Of a stretch of 64,000 nt of DNA, positions 17,990-26,779 are shown one piece after another. Origin of the DNA: Polyangiaceae bacterium (lineage in GTDB: Bacteria > Myxococcota_A > Polyangia > Polyangiales > Polyangiaceae); the NCBI GenBank assembly GCA_041389725.1, contig JAWKRG010000015.1:62001-126000 (forward strand), written 5' to 3'. The first letter of the stretch is position 1, and every line of letters starts with the position of its first letter. The notes below the pieces were generated by a model. It saw only the letters and a program-made list of their open reading frames with translations. It did no database searches and had not been told where the DNA came from. Made by a program: the position numbers and the translations under genes.

Positions 17990-18823
17990 ATGCGCCTTGC
18001 TTTCGCTCCCGCAGTCGCGCTCCTCGCTCTGGGCTGTTCGGCTGAAATCGATTCCTACACCGCGGACGCGGAATCCGGGTCGACCCACGCCCTGGTAAGC
18101 GTCGAACGGACCGAAGTGCTGGAAGGCGGAGAGCGTGCGCAAGCCCTTGCGACCTTCATGCACTTGCCGGCCGACGCCGATGCGCGAGGAGTGATGGAGT
18201 CCGTCGGCATCGCGGTCGCCTTGCCCAATGTCGGGCAGTGCGTTCGCGACAACGAACCGAGTGGCGCCTATCGCGGCAGCGTCGAACTGATCTCCGCTGG
18301 TGACGTGCAGCTATCGACGACCGACAGCACCGTGGGGCTTGCACCCCATGCATTTCCGACCGTGACGGACGTGGTCTCCGGGTTGGTGTACGCGACTCGC
18401 GACCAGGCCGCGGAGCCCTTCCCAACGGGTACCAACTACACTTTCAAGGTGGACGGAGAACTGGGGGCCTTCAGCGTCACCCGTCCGGCACCCGACGCCC
18501 TGACCGCGATCACGGTGGGCGGCGTGCCGCTCAGTGAAGCGGGTGCGCTCAGTGCGTCCGCGCCGATGGACCTGACCTGGAGCGTAGGCAGCCCGGGCGA
18601 CGTGCTCTGGGTGGAGGTTGCGTCCGCGGGCGGCAGCACGATCACCTGCGCCTTCCGCGACGACTTGGGGGCCGCGACCCTGAACGCCGATTTACTCCAT
18701 GGCGGGACCGCCCGTCTGTCGCTCCACCGCCTGCGGCGTGCGGAGTTCCAGGCGCCCGGCCTGGCCCGGGGCGAAATTCGCTTCGACTTCGCCGTCTCGG
18801 CGTCCGTTACCTTCACCCCGTGA
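17990..18823 (+). CDS. lipoprotein of unknown function
   Basis: 277 aa from the ATG at 17990. The signal peptide MRLAFAPAVALLALGC is a textbook lipobox, which fixes the start; the in-frame upstream extension to 17927 lacks a signal. The mature part is rich in beta-type sequence with no recognised domain. It has Cys only at the lipobox and two further positions, near the segments NVGQC and TITC. Its stop overlaps the GTG of the following kinase (GTGA), so the two are translationally linked, and the lipoprotein may act in the same pathway as the kinase. Confidence 0.78.
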   Translation: MRLAFAPAVALLALGCSAEIDSYTADAESGSTHALVSVERTEVLEGGERAQALATFMHLPADADARGVMESVGIAVALPNVGQCVRDNEPSGAYRGSVELISAGDVQLSTTDSTVGLAPHAFPTVTDVVSGLVYATRDQAAEPFPTGTNYTFKVDGELGAFSVTRPAPDALTAITVGGVPLSEAGALSASAPMDLTWSVGSPGDVLWVEVASAGGSTITCAFRDDLGAATLNADLLHGGTARLSLHRLRRAEFQAPGLARGEIRFDFAVSASVTFTP

Positions 18824-20727
18824 ACCACGCGGACATCGCTCGTCTGGAAGCCGACGACCGGCTCGAGGACGCGGCGAAACTCGCGCTCAGCCGTGGGTTG
18901 GCGGAACGCGCGAGCGAGCTCTTCGAGCGCGCGTGTGCTTTTGGAGACGCAGCGCGCGCGGCACTCGTCGCCGGCGACTCACCACGCGCCTTCGAGCTGG
19001 CCGCCCTCGCCAAGGACTCGGCGGTGGAGAGTGACGCCAGGCGACTGCTCGCACGCGACGCCGCGGTCGCGCAACGCGTCGCGGCCAAAGTGGAAGCGCG
19101 CGGACTCTTCGCCAGCGCCGCGCGGCTACATCTGGAGCTCGCCGCCCCCGCCGAGGCCGCGCGCTGTTTCGAGAACGCCGCGGAGCTCTTGAACGCCGCC
19201 GACGCGTATGGCGCCGCTGGCGATCCCCGCAACGCGGCTCGTTGTCTGGAGGCACTGCTGCGCACCGTGCCTGATCACGCCGGCGCCCGGCTGGCCCTCG
19301 GCACGCTGTTGGTGAGCCACGGCCGTCACCGCAATGGGGTCAAAGAGCTTCAGCAGATCGCGCCCAGCGCGCCGGAATATGCTCGGGCTCTGGAACAACT
19401 CATCACGGCCTACGATGCGCTGGGGCTCAGCGAGGCGCGCGAGCAAGCTCGAGCCAGGCTCGCCACTCTGGACCCAAACGCACGAGCAGCCCCCGCTCCG
19501 GTCGCCGTCACCGACGTAGAGACTGTGCTCTTTGGCCGCTATTCGGTCGAGCGCGAGGTCGCACGCACGCCGACCGCGCGGGTCTTGGAAGGACGCGACC
19601 GCATCAGCGGACAGCGGGTCGCCCTGAAGCTGTTCTCCGTGTCGACCCTGAGCGAAAGCGGGAGAGATGCCCTGGCCCGTTTCGAGCGCGAGGCGCGCAT
19701 CCTGTCGAGTTTCTCGCATCCGAGCATCCTCGAAGTCTGCGCCTACCTGCGCGACGGCCCCGCGGTGGTGTTGCCTTGGATGGCTGGTGGCTCCTTGGCG
19801 GACTTGCTGGGCAAAGGCCCCATTGCCCCAGCACGCGCAGCAGAGATCACCATCGCCGTTCTGGCCGCACTGGGAGAAGCTCACCGACGCGGAGTCCTGC
19901 ACCGAGACGTGAAGCCCGCCAACGTGCTCTTCGACGAAGCGGGCGGCGCCAAGCTCGCCGACTTCGGCACGGCCCACGTGAGCGATGCCGCTGCCACGGT
20001 CACCGCGGGGGTGATTGGCACCCTGGGCTACATGGCGCCCGAGCAACGCAGCGGTGAGCCCGCCAACGTCAGAAGCGATCTGTACGCAGCCGGTGCGCTC
20101 CTCTGCCACGCACTGACGGGCGCACCGCCCGACGCGGGCCTGCCCTTCTTGTCCACGGAACTCGGCGACGCCCATCGCGAAGTGTTGGCGGGATTGACCG
20201 GCGTCGAGGCCGAACGCCCCGAAGATGCCCTCGAAGCCATTGCCCTGGTTCGCTCCGCAACGTGGCCGACGACGGTCCCTGCGCCTCGCCCCGACGTTGC
20301 GTCGCGTGGACCGAAGGCGGCCACGTTGGATCAACGTCTCGAGCCCGTGGGCGACGGACGTCACCGCGATCGCGTTTTGGGTCGGATGCTGCGAGTCCTC
20401 AGCGCCACACCCGGTGTGCTCGAGCGAGCGTTGGGCTTCGCGCGAGCTGACGATCCTTGTCTGGCCTCGGTGCTGGCGCATCACGCCGACGAGCACGTGC
20501 TTTGGATCGAGGACTTGGACGCTGCGCCCATCGACGCTGCGCTGAGCGACGACGACCGAGCGGAACTGCTTCGCGCGCTAGAGAGCCTGCACCGCGCGGG
20601 AACGGCACACGGCGCCGTGGATCGTGGACACGTTCGACGCGCGGGCGAGCAGCTGTGGCTTCGATTCCCTTTGGCGCCACTGCACCACGACCCCGCACGC
20701 GATCTGGACGATCTTTCTCGGCTCTGA
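18820..20727 (+). CDS. Ser/Thr protein kinase with N-terminal helical repeats
   Basis: 635 aa, GTG start. Residues 1-230 are TPR-like Ala-rich helical repeats (ARLEADDRLEDAAKLAL, ELFERACAFGDAARAAL). The Hanks-type kinase domain spans about 241-490 with Lys270 (VALKLF), the catalytic HRDVKPAN at 361-368 and DFG at 381-383. The glycine-rich loop is poor, EVARTPTARVLEG. After the kinase domain, about 140 residues form a second, weaker kinase-like segment with no full motifs. No membrane segment is seen. It likely phosphorylates cytoplasmic partners bound by the repeats. It overlaps the preceding lipoprotein gene. Confidence 0.93.
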   Translation: MNHADIARLEADDRLEDAAKLALSRGLAERASELFERACAFGDAARAALVAGDSPRAFELAALAKDSAVESDARRLLARDAAVAQRVAAKVEARGLFASAARLHLELAAPAEAARCFENAAELLNAADAYGAAGDPRNAARCLEALLRTVPDHAGARLALGTLLVSHGRHRNGVKELQQIAPSAPEYARALEQLITAYDALGLSEAREQARARLATLDPNARAAPAPVAVTDVETVLFGRYSVEREVARTPTARVLEGRDRISGQRVALKLFSVSTLSESGRDALARFEREARILSSFSHPSILEVCAYLRDGPAVVLPWMAGGSLADLLGKGPIAPARAAEITIAVLAALGEAHRRGVLHRDVKPANVLFDEAGGAKLADFGTAHVSDAAATVTAGVIGTLGYMAPEQRSGEPANVRSDLYAAGALLCHALTGAPPDAGLPFLSTELGDAHREVLAGLTGVEAERPEDALEAIALVRSATWPTTVPAPRPDVASRGPKAATLDQRLEPVGDGRHRDRVLGRMLRVLSATPGVLERALGFARADDPCLASVLAHHADEHVLWIEDLDAAPIDAALSDDDRAELLRALESLHRAGTAHGAVDRGHVRRAGEQLWLRFPLAPLHHDPARDLDDLSRL

Positions 20728-20753
20728 CGCTCTGCCACCGCACGGCTTCAGGG

Positions 20754-20759
20754 TATGCT
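20754..20759 (+). promoter_or_regulatory. -10-like hexamer TATGCT before the NSS transporter
   Basis: TATGCT ends ten bases before the ATG at 20770 and overlaps the alternative ATG at 20755. Confidence 0.45.
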
Positions 20760-20769
20760 GCGCGTCGCC

Positions 20770-22173
20770 ATGAGCGAAGATCCCGTGGAAAACCAGCCAT
20801 CTCGCGGCCAATGGAGCAGTCGTTTGGGCTTCGTGCTCGCCGCAGCGGGCTCCGCCGTCGGCCTGGGCAACGTTTGGAAGTTCCCCTACATCGCCGGCGA
20901 GAATGGCGGGGGCCTGTTCGTCCTGCTGTACCTCGGCTGCGTGGTCGTGATCGGTCTGCCCGTCATGATCGCAGAAGTCGTGCTCGGTCGTCGAGCCCAG
21001 TGCTCGCCCGCGGGCGCCTTCGGCCGCATCGCGGGTGAGCAGACCGCGTGGCGCCTCGTGGGTTGGATGGGCGTCATCGCCGGGTTCGTCATCCTTTCCT
21101 ACTACAGCGTGGTCGCCGGCTGGACGCTCAACTACATGTTCATGGCCGTCAATCGCTTCTTCGTCGGCAAGAGCCCCGACGAAATCGGCGCGGCCTTCGG
21201 CATCCTGTACGCAGCGGGCGACATCAACGTCTTCTGGCACTTCGTCTTCATGCTCACGACCCTGGGCATCGTGATCGGCGGCGTACAGCGAGGCATCGAA
21301 GCGTGGTCACGCGTGTTGATGCCCGCCTTGCTGGCCATGCTGCTGCTGCTCCTGGTGGACGCGGCCTTTCAGCCGGGGTTCGGCCGAGCATTGTCGTTCC
21401 TCTTTGCACCTCATGCAGACAAGCTCAGCCCCGCTGGCGTGCTGGAGGCCCTCGGCCATTCGTTCTTCACGCTGAGCTTGGGCATGGGCGCGATGCTCAC
21501 CTACGGATCGTACCTGTCCCGAGACCGCGATCTGGTAGCGTCTTCGGCCCTGGTCAGCGCCCTGGACACCGTGGTGGCGTTGATGGCGTGCGTGGTGCTG
21601 TTTCCCATTCTCTTCAGCTTCGGCATGGAGCCCAGCGCGGGACCGGGACTCGTGTTCAAGAGCATGCCCGTGGCCTTGGCGCAGCTGCGCGGGGGCATGC
21701 TGCTGACCTTGGTGTTCTTTGCGCTGCTGTTCTTCGCCGCGCTCACCAGCGCGATCTCTTTGCTCGAGGTGGTGGCCAGCACGGTGATCGACCAACTCGG
21801 TTGGTCTCGTCGCCGTGCCGTGCTCAGCTCCGGAGCCGCCATCTTCGTCTTCGGTTTGCCCTCGGCCCTGAGCGGCTCAGGCGCGGTGTTCGGGAAGTGG
21901 TCGGCGCTGTTCGGCAAGAACTTTTTCGACTCGATGGACTACCTGGCGTCCAATTGGCTACTTCCCTTGGGTGGCCTTTTCATCGCGCTCTTCGTGGGCT
22001 GGGTCATGCCGGCGGACGTGCGCAAGGACGAGTTCCAGAGCGGCTCGAAGTTTGGAAGCCTGTATGGTGCCTGGCTCTTCACGCTGCGCTACGTCGTGCC
22101 CCTCGCCGTCCTGGCGGTGTGGCTCTTCTCAGTCGAGATTCTGCCCAAGAGCTGGCTGACGGGAGGCAAATAG
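20770..22173 (+). CDS. sodium-dependent transporter (NSS/SNF family)
   Basis: 467 aa. It imports amino acids or related solutes with Na+. The first helix carries GFVLAAAGSAVGLGNVWKFP, and the following YIAGENGGGLFVLLYL is the family signature containing sodium and substrate residues. About eleven to twelve helices are visible. The ATG at 20755 lies within TATGCT at 20754-20759, so the ATG at 20770 is the better start. The lipase gene starts seven bases after its stop and is probably co-transcribed. The substrate is not predictable. Confidence 0.95.
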   Translation: MSEDPVENQPSRGQWSSRLGFVLAAAGSAVGLGNVWKFPYIAGENGGGLFVLLYLGCVVVIGLPVMIAEVVLGRRAQCSPAGAFGRIAGEQTAWRLVGWMGVIAGFVILSYYSVVAGWTLNYMFMAVNRFFVGKSPDEIGAAFGILYAAGDINVFWHFVFMLTTLGIVIGGVQRGIEAWSRVLMPALLAMLLLLLVDAAFQPGFGRALSFLFAPHADKLSPAGVLEALGHSFFTLSLGMGAMLTYGSYLSRDRDLVASSALVSALDTVVALMACVVLFPILFSFGMEPSAGPGLVFKSMPVALAQLRGGMLLTLVFFALLFFAALTSAISLLEVVASTVIDQLGWSRRRAVLSSGAAIFVFGLPSALSGSGAVFGKWSALFGKNFFDSMDYLASNWLLPLGGLFIALFVGWVMPADVRKDEFQSGSKFGSLYGAWLFTLRYVVPLAVLAVWLFSVEILPKSWLTGGK

Positions 22174-22180
22174 GACCCCC

Positions 22181-23320
22181 ATGGCCAAACCGCACCGCGT
22201 CTATCTGGTGCCCGGCATGTTCGGTTTCGGGAAGCTGGCAGGCTACGACTACTTCCACCACGTACGTACAGCACTGGAGTCTCGTTTCGAGGACGCAGGC
22301 GTGCAGATGATCACGGAAGTCGTTCCCACTCCGCCCACCTCCTCGCTGCGCTTCCGCGCCAAGATGTTGGCCAAAGCGATTCAGCACACCCAGGGCGACG
22401 ACGGCGGCCCCATTCACCTTTTGGGGCATTCCACGGGCGGGCTCGACATCCGATTGGTGCTGTCACCCACCACCAGCCTGAAGACCGACGACCCCAATCG
22501 GTTGGCCTTCCGCTCCAGGGTCCAGAGCGCGGTGTCTCTCAACACGCCCCATTTCGGCACTCCCCTCGCCTCCTACTTCGCCACCGTCAGCGGCACGCGG
22601 GTGCTGTATGCCTTGAGCCTGCTCACGGTCGTCTCTTTGACACTTGGGGAGCCGTCCTTGGCAGTGTTTTCCAAGTTGCTCGCGGCGCTGGGTGGCGTGG
22701 ACCAACTCCTGGGCGGTGATCTGAAGCTGATCACCAAAGGGACGAACTTGATTCTGCGCTTCGTGGATCGCGGGGGACGCGAAGAAGTGATGGACTTCCT
22801 CAGCAAGGTTCGCATCGACCAGGGCGGCGTCGTCCAGATCATGCCGGAGGCAATGGACCTGTTCAACGCAGCGGCTGAAGATGCCCCGGACGTTCGCTAC
22901 GGCTGCGTCGCGACTGCGGCGCCGCCCCCCGAGGCCTTGCGCTTCGCGCGAAAGGTGCGCTCACCTTACGCTGCACTGACCGCGGCGATGTTCTCCACCC
23001 TCTACGGCTTCACCGCCCAGAACCACAGCATGTACCCCTACGCCGACCCAAGTGGCGAGCAGGCGCGCATGCTCAAAAGTGGCATCCTGCACGAGCTCTC
23101 TGCGCGGACGAACGATGGCATCGTGCCCACCCTGAGCATGTTGTGGGGCGAGCTATTGTGGTGCGGCGAGGGCGACCACTTGGACGTGCTGGGTCACTTT
23201 CACGACGACCATCCCGACGGCCACCACGTGGACTGGGTCACCAGCGGCGCGCTCTTCACGCGCAGCCGGTTCCAGTCGGCGATGGATGCCATCGCGGCGT
23301 TCCAGCTAGACCAGGGATGA
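22181..23320 (+). CDS. alpha/beta-hydrolase, lipase/esterase type
   Basis: 379 aa. YLVPGMFGFGKLAGYDYF near the start is the oxyanion strand region of triacylglycerol lipases. The nucleophile elbow is GHSTGG at 82-87 with Ser84. An Asp/His pair near the C-terminus (NDGIVPTLS and the His-rich DHLDVLGHFHDDH) would complete the triad. There is no signal peptide, so it is probably cytoplasmic or membrane-associated. It follows the NSS transporter gene by seven bases and is convergent with the MopE-like gene, 13 bases away. The substrate is unknown. Confidence 0.85.
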   Translation: MAKPHRVYLVPGMFGFGKLAGYDYFHHVRTALESRFEDAGVQMITEVVPTPPTSSLRFRAKMLAKAIQHTQGDDGGPIHLLGHSTGGLDIRLVLSPTTSLKTDDPNRLAFRSRVQSAVSLNTPHFGTPLASYFATVSGTRVLYALSLLTVVSLTLGEPSLAVFSKLLAALGGVDQLLGGDLKLITKGTNLILRFVDRGGREEVMDFLSKVRIDQGGVVQIMPEAMDLFNAAAEDAPDVRYGCVATAAPPPEALRFARKVRSPYAALTAAMFSTLYGFTAQNHSMYPYADPSGEQARMLKSGILHELSARTNDGIVPTLSMLWGELLWCGEGDHLDVLGHFHDDHPDGHHVDWVTSGALFTRSRFQSAMDAIAAFQLDQG

Positions 23321-23333
23321 CGATTCCGCCCGC

Positions 23334-24557
23334 TCAGCGACACTCCTGTCGCTTTGCGGGATCGACCTTGCGAGTGCAAGTCGTGAAGAGCCCCGAGCAA
23401 TAGGTGTATTCCCCGGTTACGCCGCACTCCGCGGCTTTCCCCGTGTAGCCGCTGACGCCTGCGCAGTAACAGTAGGTGAGCGGACCGGTTCCACTGCACT
23501 GCATCCCGCAGCTCGCGGACTTCGACTTGTTCTGGTCTGGATATCGCTTCTCTTCGACCTTGTCGCAGTTGTAGTCGAAATCCACCAGCGTGGTGGCACC
23601 TGGAATGGCAGTGGTGCTCCAAGCCGAGTTGTTCTCCGCGGCCGTCATCGGGTGCACGTTCTTGTTCGTGTCGAAGCAGTCCGTGGTCCCCACCCCAGGC
23701 GCCTTGCTGGTCCAGCCACCATTGCTGCACTTGGTCGGCCCATTCGCCGGCTTTACGCAGTTCTTCACGGCCTGAGCGCCGGCTGGAGCGAAGTCGTCTC
23801 CGTCGCAGTCCTCGTACCAAGTGGGCTCGTTGCCATCGACCTTGCCGTCGCAGTCGTTGTCCTTCTGGTCACACAGCTCCTGCGCGCCCTTGTAGATGGT
23901 CTTGTCGTTGTCGTTGCAGTCGTCACCGCAAGCGCCGAGCGCCTTGTCCGCGTGACCGTCCTTGTCCTTGTCGATCAGCGGGTTGTAACAACCCTTGATG
24001 GAATCACACTTGTCCTCGGTACAAGCGTTCTGATCGTCGCAGTCGAGGGGCGTGCCGCTTTGGCAAGTCTTGGTCGTTGGATTGCAGCTCTCCGTTCCGG
24101 TGCACGCATCTGCATCATCGCAATCCGCATCGTCCTTGCAGGACGCCAGACATTCCCCCGCCACGCACACGGAGCCGGGACCCGCGTCGGGACCCGCATC
24201 CGCCCCGCCACCGCAAGACGTGCCGTCTTTCAGGTTCGTCCCCGGCTGGCACACGCTGCCAGCGCAGGTTTCCTCGCCGTTGCACGGGTTCTGGTCGTTG
24301 CAGTCGACGTTTCCCGAACACGGCTTCCCCGCGTCTCCGCCGCCGCTGCCTGCGCTCGCGTCGCTCCCGGCACTGCCGGCATTCCCGCTGACGCCACCGC
24401 TGCCGCTCCCCGATGCGCCGGAGCTACCGCCCCCTGTGCCGCCACCGCCGCTCGCCGTGCCGCCCGTATTGTCGAAGGTGCGCGCGTCGTCACCACCACA
24501 GCTCTGGGCAACCAGAGCGAGCAAACCGAGTGCAACCAGACCGCGAGTGACACGCAT
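23334..24557 (-). CDS. MopE-like Cys-rich lipoprotein, copy 1
   Basis: 407 aa from the ATG at 24557. The signal peptide ends in LVAQSC (lipobox), followed by a Gly/Ser/Thr-rich linker. The mature part has repeated Cys/Asp units such as CDQKDNDCDGKVDGNEP followed by TWYEDCDGDDF, which match the putative metal-binding MopE motif. Such proteins are surface lipoproteins thought to bind metal. The start is fixed by alignment to the second copy and by GAGG six bases upstream. It has a close paralogue at 24742-25899, so this is a tandem duplication. Function is not known. Confidence 0.86.
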   Translation of the reverse strand: MRVTRGLVALGLLALVAQSCGGDDARTFDNTGGTASGGGGTGGGSSGASGSGSGGVSGNAGSAGSDASAGSGGGDAGKPCSGNVDCNDQNPCNGEETCAGSVCQPGTNLKDGTSCGGGADAGPDAGPGSVCVAGECLASCKDDADCDDADACTGTESCNPTTKTCQSGTPLDCDDQNACTEDKCDSIKGCYNPLIDKDKDGHADKALGACGDDCNDNDKTIYKGAQELCDQKDNDCDGKVDGNEPTWYEDCDGDDFAPAGAQAVKNCVKPANGPTKCSNGGWTSKAPGVGTTDCFDTNKNVHPMTAAENNSAWSTTAIPGATTLVDFDYNCDKVEEKRYPDQNKSKSASCGMQCSGTGPLTYCYCAGVSGYTGKAAECGVTGEYTYCSGLFTTCTRKVDPAKRQECR

Positions 24558-24650
24558 AGACGACCTCATGGGTAAAAGTGATGGTAGCTAGAGTGCATCA
24601 CCTGGAGGCCCGCCGCTAGGGCCACCACCCAAACTCTCCTTGAGCGGACC

Positions 24651-24665
24651 CTGAGCATTTGCTGA
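24651..24665 (-). promoter_or_regulatory. upstream box shared by the two MopE-like genes, copy 1
   Basis: CTGAGCATTTGCTGA on the plus strand lies 94 bases upstream of the start at 24557. The same box occurs before copy 2 at 25983-25997 with one base changed. Confidence 0.45.
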
Positions 24666-24696
24666 AGCGGCGGCTACCGACGCGGGGCAACCAATC

Positions 24697-24735
24697 CGCC
24701 TACATCCGACCACCTCGGAGTGCGTTGTAGGCGGA
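24697..24735 (-). terminator. possible stem-loop after MopE-like copy 2
   Basis: A nine-base perfect stem (CCGCCTACA at 24697-24705 with TGTAGGCGG at 24727-24735) with a 21-base loop lies seven bases past the stop at 24742. It lacks a T-run, so it may be a weak terminator or a processing signal. Confidence 0.35.
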
Positions 24736-24741
24736 GCGAAG

Positions 24742-25899
24742 TCAGCGGCACTCTTGCTTCTTGGTGATGACCTTGCGCTGACAGCTGATGATGTCGCAGT
24801 AGGTGTACTCGCCTGAACTCTCGCAGGCCGCGGCCGCTGCGGTGTAGCCAGCGGAGCCGCTGCAGTAGCAGAGCCCAGAGCCGCCACACTGGATGCCGCA
24901 GCTGGCCAGTTTCGACACAAAGCCCTTGTCGAAGCGCTTCTCTTCATTCCCGTCGCAGTTGTAGTCGAAGTCCACCTGGGTGGTGGCGCCGGGGATGGCA
25001 GTCGTGTGCCAGGCCGAGTTGTTCTCTTCGGCCGTCATCGGGTGCACGTCTTTGTTCGCGTCGAAGCAGTCCGTGGTGCCCGAAGCTGGAGCCGTGCTCG
25101 TCCAGCCGCCGTTCGGGCAAGCGGTCGGTCCGGCCGTCGGCTTGGTGCAGGTCTTCACGGCCTGAGCCGAGCCGGGTGCAAAACCGTCCCCGTCGCAGTC
25201 CTCGTACCAGGTGGGTTCGTTGCCGTCGATCTTGCCGTCGCAGTCGTTGTCCTTCTGGTCGCAGAGCTCCTGAGCGCCCTTGTAGATGGTCTTGTCCTCG
25301 TCGTTGCAGTCGTCACCGCATGCACCCAACGCCTCGTCTGCGTGCCCGTCCTCGTCGCCGTCGATGAGCGGGTTGTAGCAACCCGTGCCCGGATCGCACT
25401 TGTTCTCGGTGCAAGGGCTGCCATCATCGCAGTCCGGCGGCGTGCCGCTCTGACACGTCTTGGTGCTTGGGTTGCAGCTCTCCACGCCCGTGCAGGCGTC
25501 GGCATCGTCACAGTCCGCATCGTCCTTGCACGACGCCAGACACGCGCCCGCCACACACACGGATCCAAGGCCTGCGTCCGCACCAGCATCCGGCTCGACA
25601 CCGCACGCAGTGCCATCTTTCAGGTTGGTTCCCGGCTGACATACGCTGCCCACGCAGCTCTCCACGCCGTTGCACGGGTTCTCGTCGACGCAGTCCACGT
25701 TGCCGGAGCAGGACTTGCCGGCATCGCCACCCCCGGTCCCCGCGCTCGCATCGCTGCCACCACCGCCGCCGAGCCCGGCGCCGCCGGACGTCCCCGAACT
25801 TCCACCGGTGCTGGCGAAGGTGCGAGCGTCGTCGCTGCCGCAGCTCTGAGCGACGAGCCCAAGGAAACCGAGTGCGATCAAGCTAGGGGTAAGGCGCAT
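24742..25899 (-). CDS. MopE-like Cys-rich lipoprotein, copy 2
   Basis: 385 aa. It is closely similar to copy 1 along its whole length: the signal reads LGFLGLVAQSC, and the repeats CDQKDNDCDGKIDGNEP and PTWYEDCDGDGFAP are near-identical. The C-terminal Cys pattern is also kept. Differences are concentrated in the Gly/Ser-rich linker (residues 25-60) and the last 60 residues. An AGGG ribosome site precedes the ATG by seven bases. It is probably a surface-anchored metal-binding or adhesive lipoprotein. Each copy has its own upstream box, so each may be transcribed separately. Confidence 0.86.
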   Translation of the reverse strand: MRLTPSLIALGFLGLVAQSCGSDDARTFASTGGSSGTSGGAGLGGGGGSDASAGTGGGDAGKSCSGNVDCVDENPCNGVESCVGSVCQPGTNLKDGTACGVEPDAGADAGLGSVCVAGACLASCKDDADCDDADACTGVESCNPSTKTCQSGTPPDCDDGSPCTENKCDPGTGCYNPLIDGDEDGHADEALGACGDDCNDEDKTIYKGAQELCDQKDNDCDGKIDGNEPTWYEDCDGDGFAPGSAQAVKTCTKPTAGPTACPNGGWTSTAPASGTTDCFDANKDVHPMTAEENNSAWHTTAIPGATTQVDFDYNCDGNEEKRFDKGFVSKLASCGIQCGGSGLCYCSGSAGYTAAAAACESSGEYTYCDIISCQRKVITKKQECR

Positions 25900-25982
25900 G
25901 GTGGTTCCCTTTGGCTAAAGGTGTCAGCCGCTAGGATGCATCATCGCCGAGCCCACCGCCAGAGGCGCCGCGTGAGGAGGTT

Positions 25983-25997
25983 CTGAGCATTTCCTGA
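25983..25997 (-). promoter_or_regulatory. upstream box shared by the two MopE-like genes, copy 2
   Basis: CTGAGCATTTCCTGA on the plus strand lies 84 bases upstream of the start at 25899. A second conserved stretch, GATGCATC/CTAGC on the minus strand, is shared closer to the start of both genes. Confidence 0.45.
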
Positions 25998-26135
25998 GTC
26001 GACGCGCGTGGAAGTGCGGGCAAGCATGGCAGGCCTACCCTTGACTACGTGCGCTTCGGCTGTAGGCGCGCGGGCCTGTGATTTCACCGCGGCGCAAGCT
26101 GCGCGGGCGAAGAAGCCACTGCCGCCCTAGCGCAC

Positions 26136-26672
26136 TCAACCAGCGTCGTGCGCGGCTGGGCTCGAGGGGGCCGCAGCTGGGCTCGGGGCGACCGTGGCCG
26201 GGCTCGGGGCACTCGGACTGGGGGAGTCGCCCACGATCGGGATCACCAGCTCGCGCTCTTGGCCCCCGCGCAAAAAGGTGACCCGGAGTTCGCTCGCCGT
26301 CTTCAGGGATTGGAACGCAGCGTACGCGTCACTGTCCCGCTCGATGCTGTGGCCGTTCACGCGCGTCACCACGTCGCCGATCCCCAAGTCGACGCCGGTC
26401 CAGTATTCCGCGGGCTGCAGGGCGGTGATGCGAAACCCGACGAAGCGCCCGCTCTGCAGGCTCGGCTCCACCTCCACGTGCTGCAGGAACTGGCCGAGCC
26501 CGCGGTCGACGGTGGTCACGACGTCCTGCCGCCACAGGCGGTCACGCGCCCGCGGGACGTGAGCTGTCGGCTCGACGCGCGACGCCGGCGTCATCGGCGC
26601 CGGGCCGCTCGAGGCGCAGGCTGCGGAAGCGGCGATGCCGAGCGCCAGGGCGAGGACACTGAGGAGCTTCAT
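26136..26672 (-). CDS. PDZ-domain lipoprotein
   Basis: 178 aa from the ATG at 26672. The signal peptide MKLLSVLALALGIAASAAC ends in a lipobox, so it is an envelope lipoprotein. Residues 65-150 form a GspC-like PDZ domain: VGFRITALQPAEYW, GIGDVVTRVNGHSI and a hydrophobic strand after ELRVTFLRGG. The tail is Pro/Ala/Ser-rich. It follows tmk by 107 bases and may share its transcript. The PDZ likely recruits a partner in the periplasm, but no type II secretion genes are near. Confidence 0.84.
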   Translation of the reverse strand: MKLLSVLALALGIAASAACASSGPAPMTPASRVEPTAHVPRARDRLWRQDVVTTVDRGLGQFLQHVEVEPSLQSGRFVGFRITALQPAEYWTGVDLGIGDVVTRVNGHSIERDSDAYAAFQSLKTASELRVTFLRGGQERELVIPIVGDSPSPSAPSPATVAPSPAAAPSSPAAHDAG

Positions 26673-26779
26673 GACCGGACTATGTGCAGCGCCCAGCGGC
26701 CTGGGGCAAATTCTCGCGCGGACTACCTGCATATTCAGGGGGTTAGCGCGGCAGAGGGCTTCGGCACCAGTCGGCGGGG

